NCBI RefSeq assembly: GCF_008365375.1
Contig: NZ_QOKW01000028.1
Location: forward strand, 26,174-90,173
Length of the DNA: 64,000 nt
Direction of reading: 5' to 3'
Origin: Roseomonas genomospecies 6
GTDB lineage: Bacteria; Pseudomonadota; Alphaproteobacteria; Azospirillales; Azospirillaceae
Positions 43,696 through 53,484 of the stretch are shown here, one piece after another; the first letter of the stretch is position 1, and each line of letters opens with the position of its first letter. The translations under genes and the position numbers were made by a program. The notes under the pieces were generated by a model. That model searched no databases, was not told the origin of the DNA, and worked only from the letters and a program-made list of their open reading frames with translations.

Positions 43696-46600
43696 AGGTC
43701 TCCGAAATCAGGGGTGGCGTCGCCGCGACCCTGTGCGTCAAGTCCACGAGTGGCCCGTTCCAGCCGCCCCCCGGTCGAGAAGAGGAGGTTGCTCTGGTTC
43801 GCTCCGGTGACCAGACCCTCCTTCGCCATGGGGCCAACGTATGGTCTGTCGAGGGCGTCACCCCATCGGACACGACCCAGACCACCGACGTGGTGGTAAG
43901 TGGGCTGCCGGTGGTCGCCTACGTCGCCCAGCCCGGGTCGGACGCGCTCGTCCTCGAGACGCGGCGCTTCACACAGGAACTCCGCATCTCTGAGCCGATG
44001 CAGATCGGTCTCGACGACAAGGTGATGGATGACGTGAGACGCGGTCACAAGGTTGGCGGTACGGCGATGGACGTGGCCAGGTGGCTGGAGGATCGCCTGT
44101 TTGTCCCGCCGGCGCCGGGCGAGCCCGCCGAGTTCCGGCGCATGGTAATTTCGGGTGACGCACGGGGCCGGCTCGACGCCTTCCGCATCCACGGGCTGAA
44201 GGTCGCCGCCGACGTGCGGCGCGTCGATGAAAAGCTCCGCATCGAGCGCGTCGTCCGGGGCGGGCACGGCAACAAGCCGCGCCTGATGCTGGTGTACGCG
44301 ACTGTGGACGTCGTCGACGCGACGGTCGCCGCCGAGCTTCACGGCGCGGTGCGGACGACGCTCTCGGAGGCCGTGGCTGGCAGCGACAGCTATCTGCGGA
44401 TCTGGCAGGACTACCACAAGCTGGAGCGCGAGAGCATCCTGCGCCGCGCGCGCACCTTTGGCGCTGTCGAGTACGCGAGCTGCGAGCGGCGGCGGGACGG
44501 CGGGTGGCGCTTCCATCTTCGCCTCGTCGAGGACTTGACCGCGCGCCTCGCCCTGCTCGGGGAGTGGGACCGCTTCGAGCTGGAGGCCGGCGAACACGCC
44601 CCCATGTTCGACGGGGACCCGTCGAACGCCACCCCCGCGACGAAAAAGTCCGGCCCGAAGGCGCAGCGCCTCAGCGCCTCCATCGTGGACGTAAGCGACC
44701 ACAAGCGATTCATCGACCTGGCCGGACCCGACGAGGACGACGAGCAGCCCAAGCCGCCCTCGTCCGGCGTGCTCTACCTGTCCACTGGCGGAGACGAGGC
44801 GCGGCTGAAGCGCCGGGAGCGCGCCGAGGAGGCGCTGCGGACGGGCAACTGCCCGCTGCCACAGCTCGGGCTGCTCATGGAGGGGCGGCCCGCGCCGGCG
44901 GCGCGCCGCGGCCGGATCAGTATCGAGGGGCCGAAGCTCAAACCGGTAATCCGCGAGGTGTTCGGCGCGGCAGGGCCTACGCAACGGCAGCTCGAAGCAA
45001 TCGAGATTGCGCTGAACACCCCGGACGTGTGCTTGATCCAGGGGCCGCCGGGGACCGGCAAGACCAAGGTCATCACCGCCATCGAGCGGTGCCTGGCGGT
45101 GCTCGCCGACGAGGGCGTGGAGCCCTCGCACCGGATTCTCGTCTGCGCCGCCCAGCACGACGCGGTGGAGAACGTCGCGCAGCGCACCGAGGTTTTCGGG
45201 CTGCCAGCGGTGAAGGTCGGGCGGCGGCGTCGCGGCTCCGACACCGGCGTCGATCCCGCGCAGGTGTTCGTGGACGAGCGCGCCGAGCAGCTTCGTGCGC
45301 GGGTCCGTGTCCGCCCGGAGGCCGAGCGGCTGTCCCAGGCCCGAAACATCGTGCTGGCCTGCGTCCGCACCCGCTCGCTGCCTTCCGAGCAGGCGGGGCG
45401 GATCCGCGACCTCGTGCGCGTGCTCGACGGACTGCTGCCGCCCGATCTGCGCGACAAGGCGGTCGAGCGAGCGGCCAGCCTGGAGCGCCCCGTCGGACTC
45501 GGTGACCCCGAGGAGGCCGAGAAGCTGATCAAGGCCGCGCGCGGCATCCGTGTGGACGACGGCCCATTCTCCGATGACGGACCGGTGAAGGCGCGCATCG
45601 CACTCCAGCGCCTCGCCGCGGTCCTTACCCCCGACGAACGCGCCTTCCTCGAACGCTGCTCCGCCGTCGAGCCCGAGGAGGTGCCGCCTTGGCTCGCGGA
45701 CGGACGGCCGATGCGGGACGCGCTGATCGACCGCCTCACGCAGCCGGCCCCCGCCGCCAAGCCGCGCCTGGACGACGACACGCAACGCCTCCTGCTGGAG
45801 ATCCTCGACGCAGTGGACCGCCGCCTGACCACCACCCGCATCGGCGACGAATCGGTGCTGGCCGCGTATCTCGGCGATCTGGAGTCCGACCCCGAGGGGG
45901 TTCGGAAGGCGCTGGCGCACTACACGGTGGTGCTCGCCGCGACGCTCCAGCAGGCCGCCGGCAGCGAGATGCGCCGGGTCAGAGGCATCGACGAAGGACA
46001 GACCACCTTCGAGTCCGTCATCGTGGACGAGGCCGCCCGCGCCAACCCGCTCGACCTGTTCATCCCGCTCAGCATGGCGACGCGTCGGGTCGTGCTCGTC
46101 GGCGATCACCGGCAGTTGCCCCACCTCCTCGAACCCGACGTGGAACGGCAGCTCGCCGAAGGGGTCGACCAGGGCACGGTGGAGAAGCAGACGCTCGACG
46201 CGGTGCAGGCCAGCCTGTTCGAGCGAATGTGGGTGCTCCTGCGCGCGCTGGAGCAGAAGGACGGCATCCGGCGGACGGTCACTCTGAACGCGCAGTACCG
46301 GATGCACCCGGAGCTCGGGGGCTACGTCAGCCGGGAGTTCTACGAGGTCCACGACGACGGCACCATCGAGAGCCCCCGTCCGGCGGACCAATTCACCCAC
46401 GACCTGCCCGGCTACGTCAAGAAGGGCGTGCCGTGCGTGGCCGCGTGGCTCGACGTCCCCCGAGACCGGGGCCGCGAGGTGGGTGGGGTCAGCAAGAGCC
46501 GCCCGGTCGAGGCGCGCGCGATCGCCAAGGAGGTTCGCCGCCTCATCGACCACGACCCGAGGCTCACCTTCGGCGTGATCGCCTTCTACCGTGACCAAGT

Positions 46601-47015
46601 GAACGAGATCGGGCAAGCCCTGGTCGATGAAGAACTCACCGAGCGCACCGGGCCTCTCGCAAGAGACTGGCGGATCGCCGAGGAGTGGTCCACCACCTAC
46701 AACCACGAGGGCAAGAAGGTCGAGCGTCTCCGCATCGGCACCGTCGACGCCTTCCAGGGCAAGGAGTTCGACGTGGTGTTCCTGTCGGTCACCCGAAGCA
46801 ACGAGCTTCCGGGCACCTCCGACGAGGAGCAGCGCCGCAAGTTCGGACACCTGATGCTGGAGAACCGGCTCTGCGTCGCCATGAGCCGCCAGCAGCGGAT
46901 GCTTGTCGCGGCCGGCGACCTCGCCTTCGTCCAGGCCGAGGACGCCCGGAAGCCGCTGCGCGCGCTGCGCGCCTTCACCGACCTGTGCGGAGGCCAGCAT
47001 GGCGTCGTTCGATAG
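43692..47015 (+). CDS. UPF1-like SF1 helicase (CnuH-like)
   Basis: An 1107-residue superfamily 1 helicase of the UPF1/DNA2/NAM7 type. Walker A 'GPPGTGKTKVITAIE' is near residue 450. Further motifs are 'VIVDEAARANPLDLFIP', 'GDHRQLPHLLEP', 'LNAQYRMHPELGGYVS', 'TVDAFQGKEFDVVFLSVTRS' and 'RLCVAMSRQQRMLVAAGD'. A large helical insert lies between motifs I and II. The N-terminal 440 residues are unrecognised. UPF1-like helicases act mostly on RNA. In published CoCoNuT systems a helicase of this class (CnuH) accompanies the McrB/McrC-like pair, which is why RNA targeting was predicted. It overlaps the kinase by ATGA and the next gene by 17 bases. Confidence 0.87.
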   Translation: MKVSEIRGGVAATLCVKSTSGPFQPPPGREEEVALVRSGDQTLLRHGANVWSVEGVTPSDTTQTTDVVVSGLPVVAYVAQPGSDALVLETRRFTQELRISEPMQIGLDDKVMDDVRRGHKVGGTAMDVARWLEDRLFVPPAPGEPAEFRRMVISGDARGRLDAFRIHGLKVAADVRRVDEKLRIERVVRGGHGNKPRLMLVYATVDVVDATVAAELHGAVRTTLSEAVAGSDSYLRIWQDYHKLERESILRRARTFGAVEYASCERRRDGGWRFHLRLVEDLTARLALLGEWDRFELEAGEHAPMFDGDPSNATPATKKSGPKAQRLSASIVDVSDHKRFIDLAGPDEDDEQPKPPSSGVLYLSTGGDEARLKRRERAEEALRTGNCPLPQLGLLMEGRPAPAARRGRISIEGPKLKPVIREVFGAAGPTQRQLEAIEIALNTPDVCLIQGPPGTGKTKVITAIERCLAVLADEGVEPSHRILVCAAQHDAVENVAQRTEVFGLPAVKVGRRRRGSDTGVDPAQVFVDERAEQLRARVRVRPEAERLSQARNIVLACVRTRSLPSEQAGRIRDLVRVLDGLLPPDLRDKAVERAASLERPVGLGDPEEAEKLIKAARGIRVDDGPFSDDGPVKARIALQRLAAVLTPDERAFLERCSAVEPEEVPPWLADGRPMRDALIDRLTQPAPAAKPRLDDDTQRLLLEILDAVDRRLTTTRIGDESVLAAYLGDLESDPEGVRKALAHYTVVLAATLQQAAGSEMRRVRGIDEGQTTFESVIVDEAARANPLDLFIPLSMATRRVVLVGDHRQLPHLLEPDVERQLAEGVDQGTVEKQTLDAVQASLFERMWVLLRALEQKDGIRRTVTLNAQYRMHPELGGYVSREFYEVHDDGTIESPRPADQFTHDLPGYVKKGVPCVAAWLDVPRDRGREVGGVSKSRPVEARAIAKEVRRLIDHDPRLTFGVIAFYRDQVNEIGQALVDEELTERTGPLARDWRIAEEWSTTYNHEGKKVERLRIGTVDAFQGKEFDVVFLSVTRSNELPGTSDEEQRRKFGHLMLENRLCVAMSRQQRMLVAAGDLAFVQAEDARKPLRALRAFTDLCGGQHGVVR

Positions 47016-48489
47016 CTTCGGCCCCGTGTTCGAGAAGGACACGCCGGTCCTGCGGTTCACCTACGGCAAGGACCCGAACGCCCGCTGGGTGCTCTGGCCG
47101 GTGTTCGCGTGGCGTGTCGTCGCGCCGGTGCCCAAGGAGTGCAAGCTCAACCTGTTCCAGCGGGCAGTCCTGGGCCTCGCGCGGGCCAAGGTCACCGCCA
47201 TCAGCGACGTGGCCGACAGGCTGCTCATCGCCCCCGACCTGGCCGCGCTCGTCGTACTGGAACTCCAGAACATGGCGTTGCTCGACCACGCGGGCGGAAC
47301 GACCGCGCGCGGCCTCAAGATGCTCGACGACATCGAGGAGGACCCGCCAGACGAGGCCCAGGTGGGCCACATCCTCACCGACCCGTTCTCCGGGAAGGTC
47401 TGGCCGCGCTTCCTGACCGGCGACCTCCCGATCGCGGACGTGGAGCTCAACGACGACGGCTGGCCCGTTCTGTTGAGCGGCAGCGCCGGGGACCCCTGGA
47501 AGGACCGGACGTTCAGCGTACTGCCGTACGGTCGCGAGAGCGTGTTGATGGCCCGCCCGAGCGCGGGGGACGTGCTCCGCGCGGCCCGCCGCCACCGGCG
47601 CCAGCGCGACTACGACGCGGTGGACGACGACCGCGACGTGCCCCGTCTCCAGCGCGTGTCCTTCGTGGATGACCGCCCTCAGCTCTACATGCTGGCGCTG
47701 CGTGTGCGTCGCCACGACTCCGGGGACTGGATGATCGACGACCCGTTAGGCCACGGCGAGGCGATCGACCTCCGCGCCCGACTGGAGGAGCGGCTGGACA
47801 GCCACGAGGGCCTGCGCGCGTGGATCGACCAAGCCCGTGGCGGGAGCCCGGACGACGCCCAGGGCAAGACTGCAGCCCAGCACCAGAAGGACGCAGAGTG
47901 GAAGGTCGAGCAGCGTCTAACCCTCACAATCCGAGCGAACGCGGATATCTACGATCGACTCGTGGCAATGCACCGAGCCCTACTGGAAGCGAGCGAACCT
48001 GACGCCCCTCTCGACAAGTGGGACGACGTGTTGGTGAAGGCCCAGCGCGCCGTGGAGCGGGCGCTGCACACCGTCTACGGGAACCACCGCGACGTTGGGC
48101 CGCCGCTGTTCACCAAGCTCGCGCACTCCGACAAGGAGTTCAACCGCCGCCTGCTCGACGCGATGGCCGCCGACCTCGGTTTCCACGCGCCGTTGCCCAT
48201 GACGCTCTCTTCGGTTCGGCGTGGCAAGGTCCAGCACGCCGAGCAGGGCGGCCGGGGCAGCCTGCGTCCACTAATCGTGCTCGGCCTGCTCTGCGCCGAC
48301 CGCGACGAGGAACACCCCTTCCGAAGGGCAGGAGGCACCGCGCCCGATCTGCTCCACCGCCTGGACGAACTGGCCACGGCCCGCGACCGGGCGGCGCACG
48401 ACGGCGCGGCGACCTGGCCGCAGAGGGTCCAACGACACGTCGACACCGTTTACGCGGCCGTCGAAGCCCTCCTCCTCCTCCAACGCTGA
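46999..48489 (+). CDS. Unrecognised protein with C-terminal HEPN-like motif
   Basis: A 496-residue protein starting at ATG 46999 (GGAGG upstream), inside the helicase 3' end. The N-terminal two thirds are not recognised; segments such as 'FAWRVVAPVPKECKLNLFQR' suggest a mixed alpha/beta domain. The last 120 residues are helical and contain 'ELATARDRAAHDGA'. This has the R-x4-H spacing (R462, H467) of HEPN ribonucleases and is followed by a long terminal helix, also as in HEPN domains. A HEPN effector would fit an RNA-targeting system switched on by a CARF-type sensor. This is inference from a short motif. Confidence 0.55.
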   Translation: MASFDSFGPVFEKDTPVLRFTYGKDPNARWVLWPVFAWRVVAPVPKECKLNLFQRAVLGLARAKVTAISDVADRLLIAPDLAALVVLELQNMALLDHAGGTTARGLKMLDDIEEDPPDEAQVGHILTDPFSGKVWPRFLTGDLPIADVELNDDGWPVLLSGSAGDPWKDRTFSVLPYGRESVLMARPSAGDVLRAARRHRRQRDYDAVDDDRDVPRLQRVSFVDDRPQLYMLALRVRRHDSGDWMIDDPLGHGEAIDLRARLEERLDSHEGLRAWIDQARGGSPDDAQGKTAAQHQKDAEWKVEQRLTLTIRANADIYDRLVAMHRALLEASEPDAPLDKWDDVLVKAQRAVERALHTVYGNHRDVGPPLFTKLAHSDKEFNRRLLDAMAADLGFHAPLPMTLSSVRRGKVQHAEQGGRGSLRPLIVLGLLCADRDEEHPFRRAGGTAPDLLHRLDELATARDRAAHDGAATWPQRVQRHVDTVYAAVEALLLLQR

Positions 48490-48505
48490 ACGAGACTCCC
48501 CGCTC

Positions 48506-51124
48506 ATGGCGAAAAACAAGAACCACAGCCAGAAACGCACCCCCCCCGCACCGGCGGTGGCTCCCTGCACGGAGCCCACTGTCCAGCAGACCGAGCGCTT
48601 GGACGCCGTGGTGTCCCAGATCGAGGCCCTGAGCGCCGAGCATGGGCCGCCGTCCACCGACGGTGTCGCCGAGCATGCAGGGGCGACCCTGGAGGAGAGC
48701 CTAAAGCGGGTCGAGTACCTATTGAAAAGCGCCCGTGGCCACTTCGAAAAGGCTCGCGAACTGGAGGCGGCGCTCCGGCAGAAGAGGAAGGACGTCGACG
48801 CCGAGATCGAGGCGGTCAAAAAGGCGGCCGAGGCCGAGGTTGCTGAGAAGAAGCGCGAGGTCGACCAAGCCGAGTTTGACCTGCTTGCGCGTATCGAGAG
48901 TGTGGACAAGCGCGAGGCGACCCTGACCGAGCGGGAGTCGGCTTGTCGGGTCAAGGAGGCCGATGCCGTTGAGCAGGGCGCGCGCCTCGCCGAGCGCGAG
49001 CTGAACGCCGAGCAGGGCTTCCTCTCCGAGAAGACACGCATCCTCAAGCCTGTCGAGGAGGAGGTGAAGCGGCTGCGCGGGGAGCGAGACCGCCTCGACG
49101 CCGAGATCGCTGAAGTGCGCGAGAAGGCCGAGGAGGCGATGCGCGCGAAGGCCAAGGCCCGCGCCGAGAAGTGGGCCGAGGAGGACGGCGCACGCATCGA
49201 GGCCGAGGCCGAAGCGCGGCGCAAGTTCGATGAGGCGATGGCGCGGGAACGCCAGGAGAAGCTGGACGCGCTCCGCGCCCTGCTCGCCTCCGAGCGAGCG
49301 GAGGCCGAGGCCGGCTGGCGGACGGACCTCGACCGCCGCACCGCCGCCCTCGAGAAGCGCGAGGCCGACCTGGACGAGCGCGAGGCCGCCCTGAAAGAGC
49401 GGCAGAAGGCGCATCGCGCCGCTGAATTCGACCTCCAGGCCGCCCAGGACATGCTCGCCGAGGACCGCGCCGGCATCGACCGCAAGGTGGAGCGTCTGGT
49501 GGATGAGCGAACCGAGAACCTCCGCCACCAGGTCACGTCGCTTCAGAAGCAGTTGGCGGACGCCCGTGAGCAGCGCGACGCCTACTTCAACGACCTAGAA
49601 TCCCGGCGCGAACTCGACCGGCGGTTCGGCGGCCGCACCCCGGAAGAGATCCTCGCCGCGCTTACCGCCGCCGAGCGCGAGCGCGACACGCTCGCCCAGC
49701 AGCTTCGCGAGCGACCCGACGCCCGCTCCGCCGAGCGTCTCAGCGAGCTGGAGCATGAGCGGTCGGCGTGGCTTGAGCAGCGGTCGGCCCTGCTCGGAGA
49801 TCTGGCAAAGGCGAACGGCGAGCTCGCGACCCGGCGCCTTGCTGCCATCGAGCTCGAAGCGCTGCGGAAGCAGAAGGAGGCGCTGGAGGTCCATAAGCAG
49901 CTACTCGACGGAGCCGTGGACGAACTGCGCGCCCGCGTGGACGAGCTTACCCGCCAGGAGGACCACCGGAACCCGATGACGGCGCTGACGAGTTTGGACG
50001 AGAAGGAGGACCTCCAGGCCGAGGCGCGGACGACGACGCCGCTCGGCCGTGCCACGCCCACGCTCAAGGAATTCGCCGACGACCTCCGCCACCGCATCGC
50101 GACCGGCGTGGAGGGGCGGACGCTGTACTATGCCGAGCGTGACGTGCGGGCTTTCCTCGGCGGCCTCGCCATGAGCCGGCTGATGCTCCTTCAGGGCATC
50201 TCCGGCACGGGCAAGACCAGTCTGCCGCTGGCGTTCGCCAGCGCCGTCGGCGGCGGCATCGAGATCGTTGAGGTGCAGGCCGGCTGGCGCGACCGGCAGG
50301 ACCTCATCGGCTACTACAACGCCTTCCACCGCCACTACTACGCGACCAACTTCCTCCAGGCGCTCTACAAGGCCGGTACGCCCGCCTACCGCGACCGCCT
50401 GTTCATGATCGTGCTCGACGAGATCAACCTGTCTCGCCCGGAGCAGTTCTTCGCGGACTTCCTGTCGGCGCTGGAGCAGCCGATTGAGGCTCGACGCCTC
50501 ACGCTCGTCAACGATCCCCTGATCCAGGCGCCCCGGCTCATGCTGGACGGACGGCATCTGCCGATCCCCCCGAACGTCTGGTTCGTGGGCACCGCCAACC
50601 ACGACGAGAGCACCGCCGAGTTCGCCGACAAGACCTACGACCGCGCGCATGTCATGGAGATGCCGCGCAAGACCGAGGCGGCGCACTTTGCCGTGCAGGA
50701 GCGTAGCCCTCGCAACCCGCTGTCCTACGAAAAGCTGGAGGCGGCTTTCAACGGCGCGGCCGATGCCCAGGCAAAGGCCACGCAAAAGGCTACAGCCTGG
50801 CTACGCGCGGCCCCCTTCGTTGACGATCTCCAGACTCGGTTCCGCGTGGGATGGGGCAACCGTCTGGAGAACCAGCTCGCCAACTACCTGCCCGTGGTCG
50901 TCGAGGCCGGTGGGTCGATCGGTGAGGCGATGGACCACCTCCTTGTCACCAAGGTCCTCCGCAAGCTCAAGGACCGCCACGACGTGCGCACCGCCGCCCT
51001 GGAGGAGCTCTCCGCCAAGCTCCAGACGGCCTGGGACGAACTCGACACGGTCAACCTGCCCGAGCGGTGCATCGCGCTCATCGAACAGGAGATCGCCGCG
51101 AAGAAGGGCGAGGAGCTGGTGTGA
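48506..51124 (+). CDS. McrB-like AAA+ GTPase with long N-terminal coiled coil (CnuB-like)
   Basis: An 872-residue protein. Residues about 60-480 are an almost continuous Glu/Ala/Arg-rich coiled coil. The AAA+ domain follows (about 520-800), with 'LQGISGTGKTSLPLAFA' (Walker A, near 563), 'IVLDEINLSRPEQFFADF' (Walker B, near 632) and 'WFVGTANHDESTAEFADKT' (near 689). The latter resembles the McrB-type MNxxDRS signature region. McrB proteins hydrolyse GTP and drive an McrC nuclease; the coiled-coil plus McrB arrangement defines CoCoNuT systems. It overlaps the next gene by GTGA. Confidence 0.87.
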   Translation: MAKNKNHSQKRTPPAPAVAPCTEPTVQQTERLDAVVSQIEALSAEHGPPSTDGVAEHAGATLEESLKRVEYLLKSARGHFEKARELEAALRQKRKDVDAEIEAVKKAAEAEVAEKKREVDQAEFDLLARIESVDKREATLTERESACRVKEADAVEQGARLAERELNAEQGFLSEKTRILKPVEEEVKRLRGERDRLDAEIAEVREKAEEAMRAKAKARAEKWAEEDGARIEAEAEARRKFDEAMARERQEKLDALRALLASERAEAEAGWRTDLDRRTAALEKREADLDEREAALKERQKAHRAAEFDLQAAQDMLAEDRAGIDRKVERLVDERTENLRHQVTSLQKQLADAREQRDAYFNDLESRRELDRRFGGRTPEEILAALTAAERERDTLAQQLRERPDARSAERLSELEHERSAWLEQRSALLGDLAKANGELATRRLAAIELEALRKQKEALEVHKQLLDGAVDELRARVDELTRQEDHRNPMTALTSLDEKEDLQAEARTTTPLGRATPTLKEFADDLRHRIATGVEGRTLYYAERDVRAFLGGLAMSRLMLLQGISGTGKTSLPLAFASAVGGGIEIVEVQAGWRDRQDLIGYYNAFHRHYYATNFLQALYKAGTPAYRDRLFMIVLDEINLSRPEQFFADFLSALEQPIEARRLTLVNDPLIQAPRLMLDGRHLPIPPNVWFVGTANHDESTAEFADKTYDRAHVMEMPRKTEAAHFAVQERSPRNPLSYEKLEAAFNGAADAQAKATQKATAWLRAAPFVDDLQTRFRVGWGNRLENQLANYLPVVVEAGGSIGEAMDHLLVTKVLRKLKDRHDVRTAALEELSAKLQTAWDELDTVNLPERCIALIEQEIAAKKGEELV

Positions 51125-53157
51125 CCTCGTTCACCGCCCGCATCGACGGAAGGGTGCGCTCGCTCCCGGCAGCCGCGCTGTGTGACGCCTGGATCGCCAA
51201 CGGGCTGCGGTTCGGCGACGAGCTCGTCGGACTCGAATCCGACCGTGTGCTCGGGCGATGGCCTGGGGAGTTGGAGACGGATGCCGTCGTCCGGCTCGCG
51301 CAGGCCGTCGGCGACGAACCAACCTGGGACGCGCACGCGCAGGCCCCCCCGGTGGCGCAGAAGCTCGCTGAGCGGGCGCGACCGCTGCCCCTCGATCTGG
51401 AGATCGTGCGCCACCTCCAACACCTCCAGCACGTCTGCCATCGACCGCGCCTGCACCTGCGCGTCGAGGAGGAGCGGTTACCGGTGTCGCGCGCACGCCG
51501 CACGCCAGTGCGGGCGGTCGCGGACCTCGTGTCCCACCCCGGCGATTGGGAGCACCGCACCCTGCGGAGCATCCAGCCATCGCGGGTGCTCGCGCGCCAG
51601 ATTCAGGACGAGTGGAACCTGTACGAGAACCGGGTCGCGGTGAGGCTCGTCGACCACCTGCTCGCGTACCTCGCGAAGCGGCTGGAGGAGCTTCGGAAGA
51701 TCAAGGAGGTCCTCGACGCCAGCCGCGACTACAGCGATGAGATCCGGCGGACCTCGTTCCGGCGTGCCTACCGCATCGCGGAGCTCTGGTCGAACACGCT
51801 GGAGTCCAAGACCGAGGAGGAACTCACCCAGACGATGAAGTGGCTGGAACTCGCCCAGCGTGACCTCCAGACTCTCCTCAACGCGCCGCTGTACCAGCGC
51901 GTCCCTCGCCGGCAGACCGTGGCGCTCTCCCTCAAGCCGACGAACATCCTCGTGAACGACCCGCACTACCGCAAGGTCGCCGCGCTCTGGCGGTCCTGGG
52001 TGAAGTTTGGGCACAAGCGGCAGGAGACGGCCCAGCAGCGCGCCGCCCGCCGGCAGCGCGAGGCTGCGGCATGGGACCGGTTCGTGCTCCACCTCGTCGT
52101 GCGCGGCTTCGCTGCCCTCGGATGGTCAGCGACGCCGAGCGGCGACGGCTGGACGCTAGCGAAGGCGGGCTGGTCGTCGGTGCGCGTAGCGGCGGATGCG
52201 ATGGGCGTGGTCCGTGTGGACGGCGACCGCCCGCTGCGCCTGCTCCCGATCTGCGCCGACCTGGCGGGGTCCGATCCTGACGCCGTTCAGGCCCAGGTCG
52301 AGCACCTCGACGGCTCGGACGGTGAGATCGTGGTCGCGCACGTCGGCGGCGCGGTGGCGCTCGCCGACGCCGACCGTGCGTCCGGCTGGAGCATCGGGGG
52401 CCGCGCCGTCCTGTTCCCGTGCTCGCCCTGGGGCATCGACTCCGAGGAGCGCATGGCCCGCCTGCTCCACGGCTGGCTCTGCCGCGTCGCCGCGCCCGCC
52501 TACCCGGTCGCGACGACCGTCCGCGCGCTGCCCGAGTGGCCTGGGAAGCGAGACTGGCTGCGCCACGACGGCGACCACCTCGTCGCGTTCCGCGCGCCGA
52601 CGGAGCACGAGGCATCTGAGGCGCGTTCCTGGGCTGCCACGAAGGCGCACGAGCTCGACACGCAAGCGCAGCGGGCGAAGGCGGCCAAGCAAGCGTTCGC
52701 CGTCGCGCCGCGCGAGGCCGTGGCCGCCTTCCAGCGGTTCGTCGACCGCGCCGCAGAGGCCTTCGCTGGCATGGACTGCTGCCCCGTCTGCGGTGGGAAG
52801 GGCCTCGTCGAGCCACGGCCCGGCAAGCTTCGCGACGGCTCGGACGCGACGTGGTGGGCGAAGTGTGTCTCCTGCGGCAGCGAGTGGGGCACGCGCCCCT
52901 GTACCGGGTGCGGCTCGCGGTTCCGGGCTCTCTTGCCGCAGACTGGGCTCGACACCATCGCTGCGCCCCAGGCGACACCCAACCGCGACTGGCCCGACAA
53001 GGTGTTCGGGCGCGACTTGTGGGCGCAGCCGTGCCAGCAACAACTTGGCGGACAGTTCAGGTGCCCGGTCTGCGGCGGGTGCGGCAACGGTCCCTGCACT
53101 CGATGCGCGGTGGTTGAAAGGCTATCCGGGATTATGCACCGGGGTTGGCGGGTGTAG
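51121..53157 (+). CDS. DUF2357/McrC-like partner with C-terminal zinc ribbons (CnuC-like)
   Basis: A 678-residue protein from GTG 51121, overlapping the McrB-like stop. The central part (about 120-300) resembles DUF2357: 'RQIQDEWNLYENRVAVRLVD' followed by a helical hairpin with 'LRKIKEVLDASRDYSDEIRR'. The C-terminal 140 residues contain four or more CxxC knuckles (CCPVCGG, CVSCGS, CTGCG, CPVCGG, CTRC), so at least two zinc ribbons are likely. The McrC-type PD-(D/E)XK nuclease site is not obvious by eye. It should be the effector or specificity partner of the McrB-like GTPase. Confidence 0.75.
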   Translation: MTSFTARIDGRVRSLPAAALCDAWIANGLRFGDELVGLESDRVLGRWPGELETDAVVRLAQAVGDEPTWDAHAQAPPVAQKLAERARPLPLDLEIVRHLQHLQHVCHRPRLHLRVEEERLPVSRARRTPVRAVADLVSHPGDWEHRTLRSIQPSRVLARQIQDEWNLYENRVAVRLVDHLLAYLAKRLEELRKIKEVLDASRDYSDEIRRTSFRRAYRIAELWSNTLESKTEEELTQTMKWLELAQRDLQTLLNAPLYQRVPRRQTVALSLKPTNILVNDPHYRKVAALWRSWVKFGHKRQETAQQRAARRQREAAAWDRFVLHLVVRGFAALGWSATPSGDGWTLAKAGWSSVRVAADAMGVVRVDGDRPLRLLPICADLAGSDPDAVQAQVEHLDGSDGEIVVAHVGGAVALADADRASGWSIGGRAVLFPCSPWGIDSEERMARLLHGWLCRVAAPAYPVATTVRALPEWPGKRDWLRHDGDHLVAFRAPTEHEASEARSWAATKAHELDTQAQRAKAAKQAFAVAPREAVAAFQRFVDRAAEAFAGMDCCPVCGGKGLVEPRPGKLRDGSDATWWAKCVSCGSEWGTRPCTGCGSRFRALLPQTGLDTIAAPQATPNRDWPDKVFGRDLWAQPCQQQLGGQFRCPVCGGCGNGPCTRCAVVERLSGIMHRGWRV

Positions 53158-53484
53158 CGGCTTCCGTTGAGCGGCCGTAGAATTTGGGTGCTGAAGCCAA
53201 CTCCTGCCATTTTCGGAGCGCCCACCCGCCGTGGTTGATCCTACGCGGCTGTGCATCGGCGACGAACCGGAGGCCACGCTATCACGCCGCCCAAGTGCTT
53301 GGATTTACGTAAGCGTTGCGGAGTATCTGGATCCCCCGTATCACCGGTCAAACTTGCGCCGTTCATCGTCCCTTCCCGCGCCCCCAAGAGCCCCCTGCCC
53401 CACCATCCCTCGGGCCCCGGTCGCGGTCGGCACGGCGGACGTGGAAGATGTTCGCCGGCGGCGCCGCGCTTGGCACGGCGCCTC
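53158..53484. other. Intergenic region after the CoCoNuT-like operon
   Basis: About 330 bases with no gene I can support. No clear stem-loop plus T-run terminator was seen after the McrC-like gene. It separates two convergent transcription units (the operon and hipA). Confidence 0.4.

Noticed and set aside
43578..47060. A 1160-residue open frame on the minus strand opposite the UPF1-like helicase
   Set aside because: Its sequence is low in recognisable structure and lies wholly antisense to a gene with all SF1 helicase motifs; such frames arise from high GC and codon bias.
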